Shown in pieces: positions 44,648-52,948 of a stretch of 64,000 nt of DNA. How positions within the stretch are numbered: position 1 is the stretch's first letter; each line of letters opens with the position of its first letter. The notes under the pieces were generated by a model. That model was not told where the DNA came from, did no database searches, and saw nothing but the letters and a program-made list of their open reading frames with translations. Both the position numbers and the translations under genes were made by a program. Source of the stretch: Ralstonia pickettii (lineage in GTDB: Bacteria > Pseudomonadota > Gammaproteobacteria > Burkholderiales > Burkholderiaceae); the NCBI RefSeq assembly GCF_000607165.1, contig NZ_JFZG01000003.1, positions 372,001 through 436,000 of the forward strand. The letters run 5' to 3'.

Positions 44648-45682
44648 TCAGGCGGATGTGGGGGTGCGGTAAGGAACCGCCGCGCCGCTGCTGGCACTGG
44701 TGAGCGCATGCTGTTGCAGCTCTCGCACCTGCAGAAGTTGCGCGACGACGGATACCGCAATGATATCCGGCGCCTTGTCCACGATGCCCGCCACGCCAAT
44801 CGGGCACACCATTTCTGGCAGGCGTGCCGGGTCTACGCCGTGCTCGACCATGCGGTGCTCGAAGCGCGCGCGCTTGGTCTTGGAACCGATCAGGCCGAAG
44901 TAGGCAAAGTCCGTGCGGCGCATGATGCGTTCGCACAGCGCGAGGTCCAACGCATGGTTGTGCGTCATGACCAGGAAGTAGCTGCCGGCGGGCGCGTGAT
45001 CGATCACGGCTTCCGGCGTATCGGTGGATTCGATGACGACGTTCGACGGCACTTCCGTGGGGAAGGGGAACATCGCATCGCGCTCATCCACCCACGTGAC
45101 GCGGCAGGGCAGATGCGCCAGCGCGCGCACGATGGCGTGGCCGACATGGCCCGCGCCGCACAGCACGATCGACATGTCGGGCGGCAGGACGGTTTGCGTG
45201 AAGCCGCTGGCGTCCAGTTGCACGCCGGCCGCGGCGGCGTCGCCTACGTTTGCTTCAACCGCCACCGCAGGATCAGCGCAGACGAAGCGGCGCAGGCTGC
45301 GTCGTTGGCGCATGGCGTCGTCGGCCAGGGCGATCCATTCCACATCACGCGTGTCGAGTCGTTCAAGCGACAGCCGCACCACGCCGCCGCAGCATTGGCC
45401 AAGCGCAGGCCCAAGTGGAATGCGTACGAACTGGCGGCGAGCTTCGCCGGTGGCTTCCGGCGCGTCCATCATCGCCTGGGCGATTTCCATCGCACGCCAT
45501 TCCAGATGCCCGCCACCGATAGTGCCGAAGAAGCCGTCGGCGCCCACCAGCATGAGCGTGCCTGGCTCGCGCGGGGCAGAGCCTTGCACGTCCGTCACCG
45601 TGACCAGCACGCACGGCTGCTCCGCTTGCACGGTGGCGAGCACGTCGGCGAAACGGAAGGGGCGCAGTTGCGTGTGGTCCAT
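44648..45682 (-). CDS. xdhC: Xanthine dehydrogenase accessory protein XdhC
   Basis: A 344-residue XdhC protein, which inserts the sulfurated molybdenum cofactor into XdhB. The N-terminal domain contains TVTDVQGSAPREPGTLMLV and ALGQCCGG; the C-terminal Rossmann region holds VLCGAGHVGHAIV. It is 13 bases downstream of xdhB and two before add. The gap and the tight spacing suggest one transcript. Confidence 0.93.
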   Translation of the reverse strand: MDHTQLRPFRFADVLATVQAEQPCVLVTVTDVQGSAPREPGTLMLVGADGFFGTIGGGHLEWRAMEIAQAMMDAPEATGEARRQFVRIPLGPALGQCCGGVVRLSLERLDTRDVEWIALADDAMRQRRSLRRFVCADPAVAVEANVGDAAAAGVQLDASGFTQTVLPPDMSIVLCGAGHVGHAIVRALAHLPCRVTWVDERDAMFPFPTEVPSNVVIESTDTPEAVIDHAPAGSYFLVMTHNHALDLALCERIMRRTDFAYFGLIGSKTKRARFEHRMVEHGVDPARLPEMVCPIGVAGIVDKAPDIIAVSVVAQLLQVRELQQHALTSASSGAAVPYRTPTSA

Positions 45683-45695
45683 GGGGGCTCCCAAC

Positions 45696-48062
45696 TCAGG
45701 CCGACAGCGGGGCGCTGCGGATAGCGTCCACAGCCTTGAGGATTTCCTCGCTGGTGGCGGGTGCATTCAGCGGTAGGCTCGTACGGCCATCGCCCACGGC
45801 AGCCACCGCATCGCGAATGGCGAAGAACACCGAGAACGGCAGCAGCAGCGGCGGCTCACCCAGCGCCTTGGAGCGGTGGATGCTGTCTTCCACGTTGGCG
45901 TTGTTGAACAGGTGCACGCGGAAGTCCGTCGGGCAGTCGTTGACCGTCGGGATCTTGTAGGTGGACGGCGCGTGCGTCATCAGCTTGCCGTTTTTGTTCC
46001 ACCACAGCTCTTCGGTCGTCAGCCAACCCATGCCCTGAATGAACGCGCCTTCCACCTGGCCGATGTCGATGGCCGGATTGATCGATCGGCCGGCGTCGTG
46101 CAGCACGTCGGCGCGCAGCAGGCGCCATTCGCCGGTGAGCGTGTCAACCACTACTTCCGAGACTGCCGCGCCATAGGCGTAGTAGTAGAACGGACGGCCC
46201 TTGAGCTTGGCTTGATCCCAGTGCAGCTTGGGTGTGGCGTAGAACCCGTCGGACCACAATTGCACGCGGGCAACATAGGCCTTGCCGATCAGTTCATCGA
46301 ATGGCACGCGGCGTGCACCGATTTCCAGATGGTCGCCCACGATCGCCACCGTCTCGACGGGCACTTCGTAGTGCTCGGCGGCAAACGCGATCAGGCGCTG
46401 GCGGATCTGGCGTGCGGCGTCTTGCGCAGCCTTGCCGTTCAGGTCGCTGCCGGTTGATGCAGCCGTGGCGGATGTGTTGGCGACCTTGCTGGTGTCCGTG
46501 GCCGTCACGCGGATGCGCGTGAACGACACGCCCAGTTCGTGCGCCACGACCTGCGCGACCTTGGTGTTCAGGCCCTGGCCCATTTCGGTGCCGCCGTGGT
46601 TCACCAGGATCGAGCCGTCGTTGTAGACGTGCACAAGCGCCCCGGCCTGGTTGAAGTGCTTCACGTTGAACGAGATGCCGAACTTCACCGGCGTCAACGC
46701 CAGACCGCGCTTGAGCACCGGGCTGGTCGCATTGAACGCGCGAATCGCTTCGCGGCGGGCGCGGTAGTCGGAGGTGGCCTCCAGCTCGTCGAGCAGTTCG
46801 TGGATGACGTTGTCTTCCACGGTCTGGCCGTACGGCGTGACGTTGTTCTTGTCCTTGCCGTACAGATTGGCGCGGCGCACATCGAGCGGGTCCTTGCCGA
46901 CCGACCGCGCGATGTTGTCCATGATGTACTCGATGGCAAACGCGCCCTGCGGGCCGCCGAAGCCGCGGAAGGCAGTGTTCGACTGCGTGTTGGTGCGTGC
47001 GCAGAAACCGTCGATCTCTACCTCGGGCAGCCAGTAGGCGTTGTCGAAGTGGCAGATGGCGCGCGTCATCACGGGGCCCGACAGGTCGGCCGAAAAACCG
47101 GCGCGCGACGTCATGTCCACCTTGACGCCCTGGATGCGGCCGTCGTCGTCGTAGCCGGCTTCATAGGCGAAGCGGAAGTCGTGCCGCTTGCCGGTGATCA
47201 TCATGTCGTCGTCGCGGTCCGGACGCAGCTTGACCGGGCAGGCAAGTTTCCATGCTGCCAGCGACGCACAGCAGGCGAACAGGCCCGACTGCGATTCCTT
47301 CCCGCCGAAACCGCCGCCCATGCGGCGGCATTCGACCAGCACCTGGTTGGCGTGCCAGCCCAGCATGTGCGACACCATGTGCTGCATCTCGGTCGGGTGC
47401 TGTGTCGAGCACCACACGTGCATGCCGTTGTCTTCCTTCGGCACCGCGTACGAAATCTGGCTTTCGAGGTAGAACTGCTCCTGGCCGCCCAGCGACATCT
47501 TGCCGGTTTCAGAGCGGGGTGCAGTGGCGATGCGCTCAGCCGGTTCGCCGCGCTTGAGGTGCATCGGGGGCAGCACGGATTTGCCGGCCGCACGCGCCTC
47601 TTCCGGGGTCAGCAGCGGGGGCAGAACTTCGTATTCGATATTGCCCAGACGCGCCGCGCGGCGCGCAGCATCGTGCGATGTGGCCACCACGATGAACATC
47701 GGCTGGCCGATGAAGTGCACCGTGTCGGTGGCGAGGATCGGGTCGTCGTGGATGATCGGGCCGCAATCGTTCGTGCCGGGAATGTCGGCCGACGTGAACA
47801 CCGCCACCACGCCGGGCGCGGCCTTCACGCGGTCCAGATCCATGTTGACGATGCGCGCATGCGCCTGCGTGCTCATGCCGAGCGCCGCGTGCAGCGTGCC
47901 GGCCAGTTCGGGAATGTCGTCGGTGTACGTGGCGGTGCCCGCAACATGCAGGTGTGCGGATTCGTGCGGGCGAGAAATGCCCACCACAGCGCCGCGCTGG
48001 CCAGACATGGCCGCAGCAATATCGGCTTCCGCCAGCAGGAAGGCTTCGGTTTGCTTGTTCAT
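45696..48062 (-). CDS. xdhB: Xanthine dehydrogenase molybdenum subunit
   Basis: A 788-residue molybdopterin-binding subunit that oxidises hypoxanthine and xanthine to urate. Family features include PHESAHLHVAGTATYTDDIP, the cofactor segment RRMGGGFGGKES, AFRGFGGPQGAF, and the C-terminal catalytic glutamate region SKALGEPPLLLPF. Full length and intact. It starts four bases after the xdhA stop, so the pair are probably coupled. Confidence 0.95.
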   Translation of the reverse strand: MNKQTEAFLLAEADIAAAMSGQRGAVVGISRPHESAHLHVAGTATYTDDIPELAGTLHAALGMSTQAHARIVNMDLDRVKAAPGVVAVFTSADIPGTNDCGPIIHDDPILATDTVHFIGQPMFIVVATSHDAARRAARLGNIEYEVLPPLLTPEEARAAGKSVLPPMHLKRGEPAERIATAPRSETGKMSLGGQEQFYLESQISYAVPKEDNGMHVWCSTQHPTEMQHMVSHMLGWHANQVLVECRRMGGGFGGKESQSGLFACCASLAAWKLACPVKLRPDRDDDMMITGKRHDFRFAYEAGYDDDGRIQGVKVDMTSRAGFSADLSGPVMTRAICHFDNAYWLPEVEIDGFCARTNTQSNTAFRGFGGPQGAFAIEYIMDNIARSVGKDPLDVRRANLYGKDKNNVTPYGQTVEDNVIHELLDELEATSDYRARREAIRAFNATSPVLKRGLALTPVKFGISFNVKHFNQAGALVHVYNDGSILVNHGGTEMGQGLNTKVAQVVAHELGVSFTRIRVTATDTSKVANTSATAASTGSDLNGKAAQDAARQIRQRLIAFAAEHYEVPVETVAIVGDHLEIGARRVPFDELIGKAYVARVQLWSDGFYATPKLHWDQAKLKGRPFYYYAYGAAVSEVVVDTLTGEWRLLRADVLHDAGRSINPAIDIGQVEGAFIQGMGWLTTEELWWNKNGKLMTHAPSTYKIPTVNDCPTDFRVHLFNNANVEDSIHRSKALGEPPLLLPFSVFFAIRDAVAAVGDGRTSLPLNAPATSEEILKAVDAIRSAPLSA

Positions 48063-48066
48063 GTTC

Positions 48067-49581
48067 TTACGCTGCCGTGAGGGTATTCAATTCGACCGCG
48101 CGCACATTGATCTGTTCGGGTGCGAGTGGCGTATCGGTGCGGGTTTCCAGCCAGAAGCGGTACACCGTGTTGGCGGCCGATACGCGGCGATAGTTGTCGG
48201 TGGCGCGCATGTCGGTCAGCGGGGTGTAGTCGCGCGACATGGCTGCCATGGCAGCACGCACGGTCGCTTCATTCCAGGGCTGGCCGACGATGGCGTTTTC
48301 CGTCTCCGTCGCGCGCTTGGACGTTGCCGCCATGCCGCCGTAGGCGATGCGTGCGCTGCGCACGATGTCATCGTCCAGTTCGATGGCCAGCGCTGCGCAC
48401 ACGGCAGAAATGTCTTCGTCAAAGCGCTTGGACAGTTTGTACGTGCGAAAGCGCAGAGCATCGCGGCCCTCACGCGCGGGGATGCGCAGGCCAGCCACGA
48501 ATTCCCCTTCTTCCATCGCGTTCTTCTGATAGGCGAGGTAGAGGTCTTCGAGTGGCAATTCGCGGCGGACTTCGCCACGTTGCAGCACGACGCGCGTGCC
48601 GATGGCGATAAGCGCAGGCGCGGAGTCACCAATCGGCGAGCCGTTTGCGACGTTGCCGCCCAGCGTGCCGGCATTGCGGATCGGCAGCGAGGCAAAGCGC
48701 TTCCACAGCTCGGTCGTCTCAGGGTAGTCCGCCGCCAGGAATTCGTAGGCTTTTTCCAGCGAGACAGCAGCGCCGATCTCGATCCAGCCGTCGCGCTTTT
48801 CCAGTGCGTACAGGTCGGCCACTTGGCCGATGTACAGGATGTCGCCCAGGTCGCGGAACTGCTTGGTGACCCACAGGCCGACGTCGGTGCTGCCGGCCAG
48901 GATGCGGATGTTCGGATGCGCGGCCTTGATGGCGGCAAAGGCCGATGCGGTGCGCGGTGCGTAGAAGCGCGGTGCGTTCTCGGTGCCGACGGGCGCATAG
49001 CCGAAGGTGTCCTTGCGTTGCAGCTTGCGCAGCGTTTCGGCCAGTTGCGTGCGGTCGATGCCGGCAGGGGAGGGCAGCTCGAACATGCGTTCGCCGGCGT
49101 CGATGATCGGACGGTAGCCAGTGCAGCGGCAGAGGTTGCCGGTGAGCGAATCGCAGATGGTCTGGCGCGAGGGAATTGGAGCCTGATTGCCGGTGTTCTC
49201 GTACAGGGCGTAGAGCGACATGACGAAGCCTGGCGTGCAGAAGCCGCACTGCGACCCATGGCACTCCACCATGGCCTCTTGCACCGGGTGCAGCGTGCCA
49301 TCCTTGCCACGCACGTCTTCCACGGTGAACAGCGCCTTGCCGTCGAGCGTGGGCAGGAACTGGATGCACGCGTTGACGGCCTTCAGGCCGACGCTGCCGT
49401 CTTCTTGCAGTTCACCGAGCACGACGGTACAAGCACCGCAATCGCCCTCGGCGCACCCTTCCTTGGTGCCGGTGCAGTGTGCGTCTTCACGCAGGTATTG
49501 AAGCACCGTCCGGGTGATCGGGGCGTCCGTGACGGTGCGGACCTGGCCGCGGTGGAAGAAGCGGATGGGCTGAGTCTCCAT
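48067..49581 (-). CDS. xdhA: Xanthine dehydrogenase small subunit (2Fe-2S and FAD)
   Basis: A 504-residue subunit with an N-terminal ferredoxin-like domain (CAEGDCGACTV), a second 2Fe-2S helical domain (HGSQCGFCTPGFVMSL ... NLCRCTGYRPI) and an FAD domain (LAGSTDVGLWV, IRNAGTLGGNVANGSPIGDSAPALIAI). All the cluster cysteines are present. ATG 49581 opens the xdhABC-add-guaD run. A LysR gene is transcribed divergently from the other side of a 213-base gap. Confidence 0.95.
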   Translation of the reverse strand: METQPIRFFHRGQVRTVTDAPITRTVLQYLREDAHCTGTKEGCAEGDCGACTVVLGELQEDGSVGLKAVNACIQFLPTLDGKALFTVEDVRGKDGTLHPVQEAMVECHGSQCGFCTPGFVMSLYALYENTGNQAPIPSRQTICDSLTGNLCRCTGYRPIIDAGERMFELPSPAGIDRTQLAETLRKLQRKDTFGYAPVGTENAPRFYAPRTASAFAAIKAAHPNIRILAGSTDVGLWVTKQFRDLGDILYIGQVADLYALEKRDGWIEIGAAVSLEKAYEFLAADYPETTELWKRFASLPIRNAGTLGGNVANGSPIGDSAPALIAIGTRVVLQRGEVRRELPLEDLYLAYQKNAMEEGEFVAGLRIPAREGRDALRFRTYKLSKRFDEDISAVCAALAIELDDDIVRSARIAYGGMAATSKRATETENAIVGQPWNEATVRAAMAAMSRDYTPLTDMRATDNYRRVSAANTVYRFWLETRTDTPLAPEQINVRAVELNTLTAA

Positions 49582-49683
49582 GGGGGTTCTACGCCTGTTT
49601 GTGTGTGTAACGGAACCATAGCACCGGGCCAGGAATGCAATATTTGGCCCATGTGATAACCCGCATCGGAAAGCCAAAATCCG

Positions 49684-49693
49684 GGGTATACCC
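49684..49693. promoter_or_regulatory. Palindrome GGGTATACCC in the xdhA-lysR gap
   Basis: A perfect 10-bp palindrome near the middle of the divergent gap, a possible LysR or other regulator site. The rest of the gap shows nothing I can name. Confidence 0.3.
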
Positions 49694-49794
49694 GCCGGTA
49701 GCGGTCTGGCGGCGCGGCGTGCAGGTGACATACACTGACAGCGTCCCCAAGCACTTCTTTTAGAAGGGTCGGCGCAGCCGTTACCCGCCTCCAG

Positions 49795-50742
49795 ATGCAC
49801 GGCAAAGATCACCTCGATACCTACCTCCTGCGCGTTCTCTACACGCTGCTCACCGAGCAGAGCGTGACGCGTACGGCGGTCAAGCTCGGCCAGTCGCAGC
49901 CGGCCATCAGCAATACGCTCAAGCGCCTGCGCGAGATCACCGGCGACGCCATCCTGGTGCGCGGCAAGAACGGCATGGTGCCGACCGAGCGCGGCCACGA
50001 TTTGCTGGCGCTCGCGCAGCAGAGCCTGGAGGCGATGGAGCGCATCGCCCGCCCGTCGCAGGAATTCGACCCCGGCAACACCACCCGCACGTTTCACCTC
50101 GGTGCGCCGGATTACCTCGATGCCTTTTTCCTGCCCAACATCGTCGAGCGTCTGCGCAAGCAGGCACCGCAGGCCAAGTTGGTGGTGCATCCGCTCAATG
50201 CCGGCGTCGATTACCTTGCTGCGCTGGAGCAGGGCGGCATGGACCTCGTGATCGGCAACTGGCTCTCGCCGCCGGAACATCTGCACATTTCGCCGTTGTT
50301 CGACGATGAAGTCGTCTGCATGTTGGGGGCGCAGCACCCGCTGGCGCGCAAGGGGATCTCGCTCAAGCACTACGTGGAAATGCCGCATCTGGCGCCCGCG
50401 CCGTACGCCGTCATGCAGCGCAGCATGATCGATCAAGCACTTGCGGAGCAGGGGCTGAAGCGGCAGATCCAAGTGTCGCTGCCATATTTCGGGCTGGTGC
50501 CGTATGTGCTGATGCGCACCGATCTGGTCTTCACCACTGGCCGCCAGTTCGCTGCGCACTGCGCCCAGTATTTGCCGATCCGCATCCTGCCGACGCCCAT
50601 GGCGTTCCCGAAGATGCGCTTCTACCAGCTCTGGCATGAACGCAGCCATGCCGCGCCCGATGTGATGTGGCTGCGCCGCATGATCGGCGAGGTGGCGGCA
50701 GAGTTGCCGCAGCATTCGCAGTTGGAATCGGCGGTGGCCTGA
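49795..50742 (+). CDS. LysR family regulator (divergent from xdhA)
   Basis: A 315-residue LysR regulator: HTH region LRVLYTLLTEQSVTRTAVKLGQSQPAISNTLKRLRE at 11-50, then an effector-binding domain. The PAISNTLKRLRE form is of the NodD/PcpR-like subgroup. It sits opposite xdhA, so control of xanthine dehydrogenase is likely, although not shown. ATG 49795 lacks a strong ribosome site. Confidence 0.88.
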   Translation: MHGKDHLDTYLLRVLYTLLTEQSVTRTAVKLGQSQPAISNTLKRLREITGDAILVRGKNGMVPTERGHDLLALAQQSLEAMERIARPSQEFDPGNTTRTFHLGAPDYLDAFFLPNIVERLRKQAPQAKLVVHPLNAGVDYLAALEQGGMDLVIGNWLSPPEHLHISPLFDDEVVCMLGAQHPLARKGISLKHYVEMPHLAPAPYAVMQRSMIDQALAEQGLKRQIQVSLPYFGLVPYVLMRTDLVFTTGRQFAAHCAQYLPIRILPTPMAFPKMRFYQLWHERSHAAPDVMWLRRMIGEVAAELPQHSQLESAVA

Positions 50743-50784
50743 AGCTGCACCGCCGCCGCTCAGCCATGCCGCCGCGCGGGGGGG

Positions 50785-51633
50785 CTACTTTCCGCTTGCG
50801 ACGGCCTTCCCGTAGTCCGGGAAAAACACCTGTTCCCCGTTGACCTTGAAACCGGCGATCACTTGCTGACCCTCCGGTGACGTGATCCATTCGATCAGCC
50901 TGGTCGCATCAGCGTAGTTGACGCTGGGGTATTTCTTCGGGTTGACCGCGATGATGCCGTAGGGATTGAACATGCGCGGGTCTCCGGCCAGCACGATGTC
51001 GAGACCCGTCTTGGCGCGGTAGGCGCCGTAGGTTGCGCGGTCCGAGAGCGTGTAGGCGTTCATCTGCGCGGCCATGTTCAGCACTTCGCCCATTCCGAGC
51101 CCCGCGCTGACGTACCACGGCCTGCCTTTCGGGTCGATGTTGGCCGTCTTCCAGTAAGCCTTTTCCATGACGTCGGTGCCGGAGTTGTCACCGCGCGAGA
51201 TGAACTTGGTGCCGGCTTTTTCGCCCGCCGCGGCGACGGTCTCCATCCCCTGGATGACGTTCTTCTGGCCACGCACGTGAGCCGGGTCTGCCTCGGGGCC
51301 GACGAGGATGAAGTCGTTGTACATCACGTCGCGGCGGTCGATGCCGCCGCCTGAGGCGACGAAGGCGTCTTCCAGTTGGCGGGCGTGCACGAGCACCACA
51401 TCCACGTCCCCCGATTCACCCAGCTTGACTGCCTTGCCGGTGCCAACGGCAATCACGTGCACATGGATGCCAGTGGCCGCCTCGAACTTGGGTAACAGGA
51501 CTTTCAGCAGACCGGAATTTTCAGTGCTGGTGGTGGTGGCCATGCGGAGATCGCCAGCATATGCGGCCGTGGCGAGCGCGAGTGTCATGCAGATGACTGC
51601 AGACAGCCGAAGGGTTTGGAACAATCCGGGCAT
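50785..51633 (-). CDS. tupA: Tungstate-binding protein TupA-like
   Basis: A 282-residue periplasmic protein with a Sec signal ending near AAYAG. The mature start LRMATTTSTENSGLL, containing the TTTS oxyanion-binding motif, and DVVLVHARQLEDAFV and FISRGDNSGTDVMEK segments match TupA-type tungstate binders of class II ABC importers. Neither the permease (TupB) nor the ATPase (TupC) is in the window. A ModE-like regulator is divergent from it. Confidence 0.85.
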   Translation of the reverse strand: MPGLFQTLRLSAVICMTLALATAAYAGDLRMATTTSTENSGLLKVLLPKFEAATGIHVHVIAVGTGKAVKLGESGDVDVVLVHARQLEDAFVASGGGIDRRDVMYNDFILVGPEADPAHVRGQKNVIQGMETVAAAGEKAGTKFISRGDNSGTDVMEKAYWKTANIDPKGRPWYVSAGLGMGEVLNMAAQMNAYTLSDRATYGAYRAKTGLDIVLAGDPRMFNPYGIIAVNPKKYPSVNYADATRLIEWITSPEGQQVIAGFKVNGEQVFFPDYGKAVASGK

Positions 51634-51791
51634 GTTGTGGGGTCAGCGGGAAGGCGTGGACGCTTTATGTCGGATGCTGCATGATGACAGCAACGTCGGG
51701 GGCGGTCAGCGGCCACGATATGCCCGCCCCGGGGATGAGCAGGATTGTTCTCCCGGGCCACGGCGGAAGTAAATAGGAAACCATAAACATA

Positions 51792-52892
51792 ATGACATTC
51801 CAGTTCGAAGTATTTCCGGTGGTGGGGCCGGACGACAACCCGCGCGCCAACGGCAAAGTGTTTCAGTTGCTGCGGGCGGTGCGCGAGACGGGGTCGCTGC
51901 ACCGGGCGGCCAAACAGGTGGGGCTGTCGTACCGGCACGCCTGGGGGGTGATGCGGTCGTGGGAAGAAATGCTCGGCCGCTCGCTGCTCGACATGGAGCG
52001 CGGCCGGGGGGCTTCGCTCACGCTCTTTGGCGAGCGCATGTTGCGCGCCGAGATGCGCTTGCGTGAGCAACTCGATCCGGCGCTGCACCAAGCCATGGGG
52101 CAGTTCCTCTCCGAGCTGGAAGATGCCTCCCAGTCGCAGGCGCGCATCCGTTTCTCGGGCAGTCATGATCCGGCCGTGGAAGTGCTGGCCGAGACGTTCG
52201 CGCGGCAAAGCCACGGTGCCCACATCGATACCGTGTTCTGCAGTGCTGTTGAAGGGCTGATCTGCCTGCAGGAAAAGCAATGCGAGGTGGCCGGCTTCTA
52301 TGTGGCACCGCAGCAGGGTGCTGGCTCGATCGCGCACCAGACCTTGCGTAAGTGGCTGCGCCCGACGGCCGTACGCCTGATCGCCCTGGCCGATCGCGAG
52401 CAGGGGCTGATGATGTCGGCGGAATGGGCCGGGCGGGTGCAGTCATTGGGCGACCTGGCGCGTACGCAGGCCCGCTTCATCAACCGCCAGCGCAGTTCGG
52501 GCACGCGTTTGCTGTTCGATCAACTGCTGGTGGCTGCGGGTCTGTATCCCGACCAGATCCACGGGTATGACGAGCAGGAATTCTCCAGCGACAAGATCGC
52601 CGTGGCCGTGCAGGAAGGGCGAGCGGACGTCGGCTTCGGCCTGCGCCCGGGCGCCGAAGCCCATGGCCTGCACTTTGTGCCGCTGACGCGCGAAACGTAT
52701 TACCTGGCGGTGCGCCGCAATGACGCGCTGTCGCCCTGGGTGCGCGAGCTGATCGAGCGCATTGGCCAGCCAGCCTTTCGCGAAGGGCTGGGCCACCTCG
52801 CAGGCTACCGACCGACCGAGCACGTTTCGCTGCTGACCGCAGAGCAGGCGCTGCCCTGGCACGCTGACGAGGCCCGCGCGCTGGCCCGCTGA
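51792..52892 (+). CDS. ModE-type HTH regulator with substrate-binding-like domain
   Basis: A 366-residue regulator. Residues ~1-110 are a ModE N-terminal winged helix (GKVFQLLRAVRETGSLHRAAKQVGLSYRHAWGVMRSWEEMLGRSLLDMERGRGASLTLFGERML). The rest, ~130-350, is a periplasmic-binding-protein-like (PBP_like) domain (FSGSHDPAVEVLAE, RTQARFINRQRSSGTRLLFDQLL, ADVGFGLRPGAEAHGL), replacing ModE's molbindin domain. Likely senses molybdate or tungstate and controls tupA, from which it diverges. Confidence 0.85.
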   Translation: MTFQFEVFPVVGPDDNPRANGKVFQLLRAVRETGSLHRAAKQVGLSYRHAWGVMRSWEEMLGRSLLDMERGRGASLTLFGERMLRAEMRLREQLDPALHQAMGQFLSELEDASQSQARIRFSGSHDPAVEVLAETFARQSHGAHIDTVFCSAVEGLICLQEKQCEVAGFYVAPQQGAGSIAHQTLRKWLRPTAVRLIALADREQGLMMSAEWAGRVQSLGDLARTQARFINRQRSSGTRLLFDQLLVAAGLYPDQIHGYDEQEFSSDKIAVAVQEGRADVGFGLRPGAEAHGLHFVPLTRETYYLAVRRNDALSPWVRELIERIGQPAFREGLGHLAGYRPTEHVSLLTAEQALPWHADEARALAR

Positions 52893-52948
52893 AGTCGTGC
52901 GAACATGGCGGGGTTTGCGCGATCGAGCGCCCCGTCCATGTTCTGCCC

